Shown here: positions 1-10,800 of the stretch, piece by piece | Position numbering within the stretch: the first letter of the stretch is position 1 | How the letters are laid out: each line of letters starts with the position of its first letter | Assembly (NCBI GenBank): GCA_019914945.1 | Contig: CM034102.1 | Location: 13,877,501-13,941,500, forward strand | DNA: 64,000 nt | Origin: Typha latifolia | Lineage: Eukaryota > Streptophyta > Magnoliopsida > Poales > Typhaceae | Direction: 5' to 3' | Made by a program: the position numbers and the translations under genes | Notes under the pieces: generated by a model | Databases searched by the model: none | Seen by the model: only the letters and a program-made list of their open reading frames with translations | What the model was told of the DNA's origin: nothing

Positions 1-966
1 CAACATGACTGCTTTATGGTATGTATTCTCCCCTGTCAATAAACGGTAAGTACAGAATGCCTTGCCTGCTTCAATTATCTTATCAGCTTTTGCCTCGCTA
101 ATCCCCTTGATCTGCAAAAGATCCTTCCTTGGCGAATAGACAACAGACTCCACTGTGCATAGACCAGCGTCTTTGAGCTTTTTCACATCAAGGGCAGCTA
201 TTCCAGATACCTTAACAATCAAGGATCAATTATGGTCAGCAATAGAATCTGAATTGGTGACGGTATTTACAGTCACGAATCGCAGTTAGTAACCAAACAC
301 ACTTGCAAAGAAAGATGTTAAGATCTAATTACACTTCTCAGGCAGATTAGGCAGATTAGGCAGATATATTTCTTTAAGGGATAAAGCAACCAAAGTGTTT
401 ACCAAATCAAAAAAATTGATTGAAGTGAGCGAAGACGAGAAAGCAAGAAAAAAAAAGAAGAAAAAATATCTTAGCTGTCTCCAATAAAAATGAAAAATAA
501 AAGAAGGTAAAGTAAGCAATACAGTATATCTTTTCTAAAACTACAGAACCTTATCAGAATCTGGCGAAGAATAGCCTCGGGCAAGAACGAATTATACCCA
601 TATGATGAGAGAAATTTTTTGCAGAAAGACCAGATCTTGGCAGCGACACAAGTGAAAAAAGGAACTCAAAAGGATTCTATTACTAAGACATCTCTTAACC
701 GGAGGAGATGACAAACCAACCAAATAAAGAAAATGTGAGATGCCCATTTTCCTCTGACGATCGGACGAGAAAGCATTCCCAGAAAGGACCGATCTTGAGG
801 TTAAATTATTAGGAAACGGAGTTTACGGTTCTGGGTTGAAAGGTGGGGCAAGGTGTTCGACGAATTTTACCTGAAGCTGCTCGACGGGGAAAGGACCGTG
901 CTGTGCGTCCTCCATCTCCTCCTGCTCCTGCGCCATTTTCTGGTGCTTCTGCTGCTGCGCCGCCAT
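1..966 (-). CDS. RAD51: DNA repair recombinase RAD51, 5' part (truncated by the window edge)
   Basis: RAD51 is the RecA-family ATPase that forms filaments on single-stranded DNA in homologous recombination in the nucleus. Two exons are visible: exon 1 at 871-966 (32 codons, start at 966, Gln/Glu-rich N-terminus ending [10 protein letters not shown]) and exon 2 at 66-210 (48 codons plus 1 nt). Exon 2 carries the helix-hairpin-helix N-terminal domain, including [14 protein letters not shown] and the hallmark [18 protein letters not shown]. The phases join without a break. The Walker A/B ATPase core lies beyond position 1. The donor after exon 2 appears to be GC rather than GT (AGCAG|GCAAG), read on the minus strand at 65-64; this leaves a split Ala codon matching the family's EAAS sequence. 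The exact match to this conserved motif makes the identification firm; RAD51 rather than DMC1 is chosen from the N-terminus. Confidence 0.93.
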
Positions 967-2765
967 GGCTGCGATAGCTCGGAGACAGAGAGAAGCGAGA
1001 AGTGGAGGGAGAAAGAGTATTCGAACAATTCTATGGCGCCAAAAGGCTCTCTTTTTTTCCCTTTTTGTTAAATAATTTGTCAGGGGATGACATGGGTGGG
1101 CTGGGGCTTGGGAGCCTGGGGAGTATGTAGAAAAGTGAAACTTCTTGTGGAAGCTAATGGATCATACTGGTTTAACTATTCTCATATTTTAAATTTGATA
1201 AAAGGAGCTTATCCCGATATGAGCAGTTTAATTGTAAATCAAAATAATGATTTAAAAAATAATAATGTAATTATTATACTTGTGTGACATTAAAATTATT
1301 TTAGTTGTGTGACATTACTAAAAAAAATTCTATAATTGATGGATGATGATGATAGAAGCGAGAATAGAAAAAAAAAATTAAGGATTGAAATGATAATTGA
1401 GTAATTGAGTGACTGAATTGATGTATTTTTAAAGATAATATAGTAATTGGTAAATATAAAAATATTGGATAGAAGAGGGGATATCTCTGTAATTTTTTTT
1501 TTAATCAACTATATATTAGAGAAATGTGACCCAAGTTCGAGAGATCTAGAAAGTCGGCAGAAGCAATAACAGTTAGCTTCGAGGATAGAGGGCTAATATC
1601 CTTTCTCAAAGCGCCAAAAGTATGAAACCTACCAAAACGAGCGGCCCAGTTCACCGTCCTATTACAGAAAAAGAAAAGACAAGCACGGATTGACGAATTA
1701 ACTTGTATTAGTCACAAATGCGCTAGAGAATGTCTTCAACAATGTTGATTGCATTGATAATAACAGCATAGTTAGCTTAAAAATAATATATCTAAGGTTG
1801 AGGCAAGCAGTAGTCATGCCAACTTTAAGGAGGACTTCACCCTCGGCTTCAAGGGCTGAGCCCACTTTAGTTAGTCGGGCCATCCAGTAAGTGATCTCTC
1901 CTTGGTGGTTTCGAGCTATAATACCCACACCATCACTACTGTTGCAATGGTCCTAGGATCCATCAAAGTTGATTTTAATGAAACTATTTGCTAGGAGAGT
2001 CTAGCTCTCCAATCATATCCTGGGTTTTGTAGCTGGTTCTCGACCCCACTCTTGTCAAAATACTCTATGCCCATGCTTAGACTTCGTTTTTACTGAATAG
2101 ACTAGTCAAAATGTAACTAATTACAATCCAAGGTAAAGGACACTTCGAAATTATGGGCACTAACCTCCCAAACCTCATGATCATATCAACAATAATAAAA
2201 GTGGCATCCATACTATCTTTCCTTATGCCACACATTGGACACATCTCAATCAACCTAATGTGTAGACTACATAGTAGAGTTCTAGTAGGAATCCTTCTCT
2301 ATTGGACTATCCATAGAATAACTTTAACTCTAGAACTGGCTCTTAGTTTTCATAGGGCCATCCATTTAGGCCAAGTTGATTAGTTTTTGTAACGAGAAAA
2401 GAGTAATCAGTTCATGCACTTAGTTATAAGTATATGAACTAATTTAAAATTTTTTAAAATTATAATGAAATAAAATTTTAAATATAAGTATATGTTCATA
2501 AAATATATTTAACCTTTTTTTTTAGGGTTCCAAGATGAAAGTGATAACTAGCGATAATGATTAACCATACATCTTTAATTTTTATTTTGCGAAATGACTG
2601 TAATACCCTCAATCCGGAGTTGTTATACCATTGAACTCCCCATCTGCCTTGCTTCTCAAGTAGGCAGCCGAAAGCCTATTTACTAAACGGGATCAAAGCT
2701 TTAACGTACTCTCTCACCTCCTCTTTTTCCCCCATTCCTTCGATCTCCGGCTCTCCTTCCTCAAG
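967..2765. other. Intergenic spacer between RAD51 and the proteasome alpha-5 gene
   Basis: The two flanking genes are divergent, so this spacer holds both promoters. The stretch 1180-1560 is AT-rich with no coding signal. A decayed LINE fragment occupies about 1690-2395. The pyrimidine-rich stretch 2705-2765 directly before the proteasome ATG is likely its 5' leader. No confident TATA box was found for either gene. Confidence 0.5.
1690..2395 (-). mobile_element. Decayed 3' end of a plant LINE (zf-RVT and RNase H remnants)
   Basis: Read on the minus strand, about 2200-2260 gives MCPMCGIRKDSMDATF, which resembles the Cys-x2-Cys zinc-ribbon-like zf-RVT domain that follows reverse transcriptase in plant LINEs. 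Further along, about 1985-1955 gives IKINFDGS, the usual start of the plant LINE RNase H domain, and 1928-1800 gives GIIARNHQGEITYW followed by ALEAEGEVLLKVGM, the usual next block. Stop codons and frame changes interrupt it, so it is a dead fragment. The reverse transcriptase part was not found. The assignment rests on motif order, not on a database match. Confidence 0.65.
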
Positions 2766-5700
2766 ATGTTTCTCACCAGGTGAGTTCCCCTCCTCTCCAA
2801 TTCATGGCTTCCATTCTACGACTTAGTATTGTCGTGTGTGCGATCCATTTCTGATCTGGGTTTTGGGGTTTCTCTTGGAAGGACCGAGTACGACCGAGGA
2901 GTCAACACCTTCTCCCCCGAGGGAAGGCTGTTTCAGGTCGAATACGCTATTGAGGCCATCAAGGTAGCGCCTTTCCATCGTTGCTTGATTATTGGGGTCG
3001 GAAATTTATTTGGGTCTTTGGATTTTGTCCAGAAGTTTTTTTTTTCTTTAATTGTATGTTTGTTGTTGATTCAGTTGGGTTCGACTGCAATTGGGTTGAA
3101 AACGAAAGAGGGCGTTGTTCTCGCGGTCGAGAAGCGTGTGACTTCTCCCTTGCTGGTACTTTGTTCTTGCTTTTAAGCCCTTGTGGGCTAATTTCTGTAT
3201 CTAAAAATTCATATCTTTTGTATTTTAACATGGAACTTGGTCGCTCATATAGCTGTTTGAATTATTTTTTTCATGCCGACATCACATAAACCTACTTGTG
3301 TGCTGACATGAAAATGTTGCATCCTTTTTAGTTTCCCAAGCATAGATAGCTTGTTGAGGTGTTGTGTGAGATAGATCCTGTCTCTTAAGTTGGAGATATA
3401 TATTGTTGGCTACACAGACTCAACTGTCGCTTGTTCATTGTTTAATATGGATATTTCAGTTCCAGTGATCCCTAAACATAAGTGCAATAAGATTGCGATG
3501 TTGTCATGCCCTTACACTTCAAATGACTCTATCTGCAGGTCATATTTTCCTATGTGCTTAATTACTGCTGTTAAGGTTTTTGGATATATTATAATCACAT
3601 GGATTTTTGTTTAAGAATTTACCGATGATATAATAGTTCTAAATTTCCAACTTAACTTTTTTGTCACCTTCATTTACTATCTAAACACTAGAGAATGCCA
3701 TCTTGAGATGGGCATCAATTTTTTATTTTGAACGATTTTAGTTAATTTATTCAGGAACCAAGCAGCGTGGAGAAAATTATGGAGATTGACGAGCACATAG
3801 GTTGTGCAATGAGTGGTTTGATTGCTGATGCACGCACTCTTGTTGAACATGCCCGTGTTGAAACTCAAGTAATTTTTGCTTTTGCATATCACTGATAAGA
3901 AGCAATAATGCTCTTGCCATGTGTTTCATTTAATTAGTATAAATATATTATCCATCAGAACCACAGGTTTTCATATGGCGAAGCAATGACCGTTGAGTCA
4001 ACTACACAAGCTTTGTGCGACCTTGCTCTTCGGTTTGGTGAAGGAGATGAAGAGTCCATGGTGAGCATCAGTTACTACTCAAAATTTGGCTTCTTATTAG
4101 AAAGGATTAGTTTGACTCTGGAGTTTTGTTCGATACATAATGACCATCATCTTTAGAGATAAGAATGTGATTCTAAATTTTAGCTTCAAGTGAGGAACTC
4201 TTCATAGTGAATAGTCTCTGATCCAACTTATTTTGTGTAGTCACGACCTTTTGGAGTATCACTTCTCATTGCTGGTCACGATGAAAATGGGCCTAGCTTG
4301 TAAGTACCCACTTCTTTTAACTGTTGTATGCTTTCTTATAATAAGTAGCCCTTATTGTCATCAGACAACTAATCTGTTTGTGCTGGCTCATTATCTGTTT
4401 TCTCTGTATTATATTGTTGAAAATACTCCTTTTTGTAAGGAAAATAACTTGAATCATGTTATTTGGACATAGAAAATAAGAAAAGCAAATGGAATGCCAT
4501 TTTACACCTCATCAATTCAATGGTTGCCTCTACTTGATGTCAAGTCCAATTTTACTCCTTTGATGTGCCTTCATTAGTTGTTACCACACCTTACTAGAAT
4601 ACCTTATTAATATTTAGTTCTTCTGATAATAATAGATGGTTACTGATCATTTATACTGAACAATGTTTTCTATTTGCTCTATGAACCTTGAATAAACTTC
4701 ACCCTGTCATCTTGTCTCTAAAAGTCTAGCTGCTTATGCTGTTGATCCAATATTCCAAAGTAACCTATAAAATTTATATCTTTCTTGAAGGTTCCCATAT
4801 CAGATCCTTCGTGACAACTAGATACCAATTTTGTGTCTGGATGCACTAAAATCAGCTGAAATTTCTTAATAAGGTCATTTGTCCTGTACTTCTGTTTGAG
4901 GAGATAGGTTACTTAGAAGGTGAGCACATGACATTCCAAGTCCCTATTATCTTTATCAAGCCTAGATTCTTACACGTGGTTCTTGATGTCCTTTGTTTTT
5001 TTTTCTTTAAACCCTTTTCTATCTTAAATTTGGCCTAGCATCTATTGTTCTCCAAACTTTGTTGTGTTTCCCTTGATATTTCACCTTATACTTGGAAACC
5101 TTTGATCACTGTACTGTCTGGTTATGTTTCTCATGATGATAATCTATTCCTTCAGAATATAGATTCATCTTGGTTAGTTGCTTTTTTTGCCTCTGGCCAT
5201 CTACAGGTTCCAATACTTTGATTGATCTAATAAATCTGTTTCTTATCATCCGTTATATTCCAGGACCTTAAAACTCTTATGTAATTGTGCATATCCATTT
5301 TTGCTCAAGTTGCAGAGATTGTTATTTGTCACACTCCTAGTTATGCAAAACTATCTCAGCAGATGTGATTGATGCTTTTTTGTGGGACAATGATTTTTCT
5401 AATATATTAGTTTTATAATTTTCCCATGTCAATCATTTTTCGCAAAAACCTTGGAATCTCTGATTAAGGTTGATGAATTGGTGAACTTTCAGCTGATGTA
5501 CCATGTCGGAGTTAGTCACTTCTCTCTTTGGGTCATCTTGTCTAGGTGCTCTTTTTCAAATATAAAGGCTCCTAATTACGCCTCATGTTTCTCTGTCTGC
5601 TTGGCTCTGTATATTTTAAATTTTTTTTTTTGAGAATCCTTCTGGTGCCACTCTTTTTGCCCTCTAATATGAGATATTTTCAATGTCAAAAGGTACAATA

Positions 5701-6273
5701 CAGATCCGTCTGGGACCTTTTGGCAATGTAATGCGAAGGCAATTGGATCAGGTTCTGAAGGTGCTGACAGCTCACTTCAAGAGCAGTATAACAAGGTAAT
5801 AGCAAAGCTGATTGTATAGCTTTTATAGACTATTAGCCTTTTGCTTCAAGAGAGTTGATGTAACAATTAGTTTCAAAACTTGCCCTGATCAAAGGCTTTA
5901 AAGCAAGTCCACCTTATTTAAGTTTACCTCTTTAACGATTGTATCCAAGACGATGGTTGTTGATGTTATGGGATGTTTTGCAGGACTTAACCCTTCAGGA
6001 GGCAGAAACAATAGCTCTTTCTATTCTGAAGCAAGTGATGGAAGAGAAGGTAGAATTGCTTAAAAATTTCCTTGTAACCCTTTAGTTTGTTGAGACGATG
6101 ATGGGAAATTCAATTCAGCTTGTGTCTATAATATTCAACTAATGATCATGCTTATTCAGTGAAGTTTCTGCTTTGGCCAGGTAACCCCAAACAATGTTGA
6201 TATCGCGAAGGTTGCTCCGACTTATCACCTGTACTCCCCCACAGAAGTTGAGGCTGTCATCGCTCGATTATGA
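2766..6273 (+). CDS. PAE1: 20S proteasome subunit alpha type-5
   Basis: This is a non-catalytic alpha-ring subunit of the 20S proteasome in cytosol and nucleus, which gates substrate entry. Nine exons: 2766-2779, 2882-2963, 3075-3155, 3755-3868, 3959-4060, 4241-4299, 5693-5795, 5984-6049 and 6181-6273. They sum to 714 nt, giving 237 residues, the usual length of plant alpha-5. The first exon encodes only MFLT plus two bases of an Arg codon. The alpha-subunit N-terminal signature is present ([20 protein letters not shown], about residues 8-27), followed by [17 protein letters not shown], and the C-terminus ends VEAVIARL. There is no catalytic Thr, as expected for an alpha subunit. All junctions are GT-AG and keep phase. 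The closest human equivalent is PSMA5. Confidence 0.96.
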
Positions 6274-6900
6274 ACGCAGTTGCTACGTAATATCATTTTC
6301 TTCTGTTTGGTTGTCCTCTCCTGCGATAAACTTCACTCCTGGAAATGTAATTGGGGTTTTATTCCTCGTTAACTTTCTATGGTTGTGTTTTGGTGACTCT
6401 TACTTGGTTGTCAGCAAAGAGAATGAACCTGTTATGCATTAACATTTTTGGATTAATACATTAAGCAATCGTACTGCTAGCATCCTTTCCTTTTTTTCCT
6501 TAAATTCATCTTACACTGTTTCTTATCTCTGGGTGGTGAGAAGTAGATCTTTGATAGATGGATTCCTTTTTCCGATAATTAATTCAGTTATATGCTGCTA
6601 AATTTTATATCTTTAGCTTGCTATAACTAGATGTGCTTCCTAGGATCATGCAAATTTGCCAATCCCCAGTGATTCAATTCTTATTGCTACCAAACGTGCA
6701 AGCAACGTTTTATATGTGAGCATTAATCTTCATGTAAGCAAATGAAATAAGAGACACATAAGTTAAGCTAATATAACCTTGATATATGTATATATTTATA
6801 TACTTATATTTTAGTGGAAAGAATACTAATCAATGTTTTACGAGGAGAATGTATTGGAAAATGAGAACAAATGGTCACATTTTATTCTAAATATATGTGA

Positions 6901-6931
<31 letters not shown>

Positions 6932-7877
6932 TAAATCTGAAAGTGAAGAGGATAAAAAAAATATTAATTTGTATTTGAACTTATTTAAATTTAAATCTAA
7001 TATTTTTCTCTATTTTATCTAATTATAAAATGATAACCTCTCTATAAATCAAAGAGTAACATCTCAATTTTTATACTTTTCTGTTAGGAACCTCTAAAGC
7101 AATGCGCATTTCTCGTTTAGAATTAAAAACACTGAAACTTTTTAATGTATTCAATATAGACCTCCTTTTATATTTAAGTTTAGGAGGGACTATTTAAATA
7201 AATAAATTTATAAGGAAGAATAATTTGGTAAAATAACTCATAAAATAAGTGTTTTTGACTGTTGTAGGTGTGCTATATGAAACTGAAACAATGTTATCTA
7301 TCTAGGTGTAAAAGATATTGAATCCCGAAAATAAGTTTGTAACTCATATGAGTATAATGCTTGCCGTACACCTAAAATAATTAAAAGTTCATCAAAAGCG
7401 TGGTTCTATGCACCCTAGACAGGTGGCAATGTGGGCCCGTGACTCCCCCGTGAGTATAAGTCAGCAAAATATTCAACTCACTTTAATCCATTTTATTTCC
7501 CTCTAAAATTAACCAATTATTTATTTTTTTGGGTATTATATTTAAAAATTATTATTATAACTTTTTAATTTAATTTACAATCAAATACAATATTTTTCTT
7601 AGCTCCGAGTCTAACGTTCACCGCACCTCCTAGTCTGGTCTTCTCACTCTCAACTTGGAGGAGAAAAAAAAGGCAACTTTTTTTTAAAAAAATCTTTCGA
7701 CCTCTCCAAGACAACCCCGAAAAATTCGAACACAGATTCTTTATAATTTATACCCAGATTCTTCTCTGCCTTGGTGCCGATTTACTTCTCTTTCTTCCTT
7801 TTGCTATAGGAAAAGGAACCGCTAAAGAAGGAGAGTGTAATAGAGAGACAGAGAGAAAGAGAAGGGAAAACGGAAGG
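6274..7877. other. Intergenic spacer between proteasome alpha-5 and the SRF receptor gene
   Basis: AT-rich DNA with no recognisable gene. It contains the proteasome 3' UTR after 6273, a short (AT)n run at about 6910-6933, and the promoter and leader of the receptor gene. The purine-rich GA stretch at about 7830-7877 precedes the receptor start codon and is probably 5' UTR. Confidence 0.5.
6910..6933. repeat. (AT)n microsatellite
   Basis: An uninterrupted AT dinucleotide run in an AT-rich spacer. It is preceded by an A-run. Confidence 0.9.
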
Positions 7878-10800
7878 ATGGTGAAGGAGAAGAGCAGGAG
7901 AAGGAGAGAGAAGGGGGTTATGGAGGGCGTTGTAGTGCTGGTTTTGGCATGCATTTGGGTCTGGAATCCGAGCTTTGCGAATGCCAACACTGACCCATCT
8001 GATGGTGAGTGAGCTTCTTTTTTCAAAAAACTTTTGGGTCCTTTTTGTCTTACTAGATTAGAAGAGAACAAGAAAAGAGCAAGGCACGAGCTGCGTTCTT
8101 TTGTCTTATGTTTTGAATCTTTCATATTTTCTAATGGGTGTATCTATTTAGTTTGTGCCTTCGATTCTTATGTTCCCTTTTGTGTGTGTGTGTGTGTGTG
8201 TGTTTTTTTTTTTGGCGTTCTGTTTTTCGAAGCTTGAATTAATCGACATTACGATATGAAAGTGGATTTGGCTGGATTTTAAGAAGCTTCACTCTTTTTC
8301 TACCTGAAGTTTCTCCTTTTTCTTGTGCGTGTGGAGATTTCGTCGTTTATATCGTTCCTCAAAATAGCTTAATGGAGATCGATTGAGTAAATGGTAGTAC
8401 TGTCAGAACTTAGTCTGGCTAAACTCGAACAAGTTTGCTTCCTCTAAAAAGAAAAGGAGAAGGTCCATGATGAAAATGATCTCCTTGAACCTTTTTATTG
8501 GTACTTGTTGGAAGTAGTCAAGAAATCCATGATAAATTTTCAAGTGATAATACAAGGAACCTTGTTTGTGTGTGACACTTCTAAATCTTGATGTTTATTC
8601 TTTTGCCATGGAATTGAGGAAACTAATTTACGTGATTTAGTGTTCTTGTGCACTTTTCTGATAAGTGACAAAACAGTTATTTCCCTTCTTCAACAATTTG
8701 ACTGTTGTTAACGCCACTTTGTTTTAGCAAACCTTGATGTGACAAAATGTAAATTTCCATTAGTTCTCTTGGCATATGTGTGCACGGCTAATTATCTAAA
8801 TATGCTCTAACAATATTCTCCTTTTCCATGTCCCACATGTAGTTTCGGATCTCAATGCCTTGTATTCCAGCCTTAATTCAGCAACCCAGCTAACCGGCTG
8901 GACCTCAAATAGTGGTGATCCCTGCGGACAGTCATGGCTGGGCATTGCATGCTCTGGTTCAGCAGTTACAGCAATGTGAGCTGACCTTATGATGAATTTA
9001 TTGTCCATTACCATTTTCTGATCTGACAAGCATTGTTATTTGACACAAGCAGAAAATTATCTGGTATGGGACTTACGGGAACATTGGGCTACATGATGGC
9101 AAACATGACCTCGCTGATGGAGCTGTACGTGCTATGTCTCCTCCGTTATTTTATTACTAGAGAAATTGTTGGTTTTTAATCTCAAGTTTGATGCAGTGAC
9201 CTGAGCAACAATAATCTTGGAGGTGGCAACCAAATACCCTATAATCTCCCCCCTAACCTCCAGAGATTGTAAGTTAATCGCAGATAAAATGATTTCACCT
9301 CTTCTTTTATATTAGGAATTGCTGTTTACAGGGACTTTGATCTGCAGAAACCTTGCTGGGAACCAATTTAGTGGAAGTGTTCCTTATTCTATTTCCCAAA
9401 TCATTACACTTAAGTATCTGTGAGTGCCTGAATCGATTGATTCACTTTCTCTTCAACCAATCTGATGCTTTAAAACTAAATGAAACTTTGATGAATGCAG
9501 AAATCTTGCTCATAATCAACTTCAAGGCAGTCTCAGTGATATGTTTTCGAAGCTTTCCAATCTAACACTATTGTGAGTTCTCTGTCTCGTGACCTGCGCT
9601 TTAAACTTCCATAGCTCCAAAACCACAAAAGTTCAACTTCCTATGGAAGTCAGATGTGCCTATGAGACAATTCAGGAAATGCACACTGTACTAATCCTAC
9701 AATATTCATCTGCATAAGTGGGATATGACTAATGAAATAATTAGAACTTTAAAAGTTCACCTCCACAAGCCCTTAGGGTCTTTGATGTTAACATGGGACA
9801 CTGAAAATACATGTGGGAGTTGAAATGGTTGTCAATTATTTTGGATGGTACTGAACAAGCATGATATTCCATATTTTCTGACAACTAACAAATAGTTTTG
9901 AATTAGCAAATGCTAATTTTTCTTATTAATTCTTGAAGCATGCAAAATTATATTAGATTTATGATGTAGAGAATGTATACTGCAGGGACCTCTCCTTCAA
10001 TTCTCTTACTGGTGACCTTCCTCAAAGCTTTAACACCCTCTCAAGTCTTACAACTCTGTAAGGCCGGCCTTGTGAACTTTATGCATTTATTTAAGATGAT
10101 TATTTTTGGACTAACCTAGGTCATTGTTACTTATGTTATCTTGTCAGGTACTTGCAGAATAACCAACTTACAGGTCCCATAGATGTCCTTGCCGGTCTGC
10201 CCCTGGAAGATCTGTAAGAAAAGAGCAGTAATTTTTCTGTGTATTAAGACTTGTTTTTGCCAAATGGAAATAAAGGCTGTACGCTACTTGCTTGTGATTA
10301 TAGGAATGTTGCAAATAACCACTTCACTGGATGGATTCCGAACCAATTAATGAAAATAAATAATCTTCAGTGAGTTCCTAACATAAGTTGGTAAAGACTA
10401 TATGCGGTAGTATTATCTGAAACTTATATATTGGTCTTTTTTTGAAGGACCGAAGGCAACTCATGGAGCTCCGGACCTGCACCGCCACCTCCGCCTTATA
10501 TGCCTCCTCCGCCAAGTCGAAGGTCCAGCCCTGGTCAACATTCTGGTGGCGAGAGTAGTCCAACAAATGGTGTTAGAAGTGATGATGGTAGTGGCGGTGT
10601 TAATGATGGTGGCAGTGGTGGCAGAAATTCTGGTATAGGTGGTGGAGGCATAGCAGGAATCATCATATCTATATTGGCTATTGGCGGAATAGTTGCATTC
10701 TTCCTGATTAAGAGGAAATCATGGAAATCTCCGAAAGAAGAAAATATTGGACAAGACAAGCCTTTCTCTGGTCTTGATTCAGATTTAACTAAAGGTAAGC

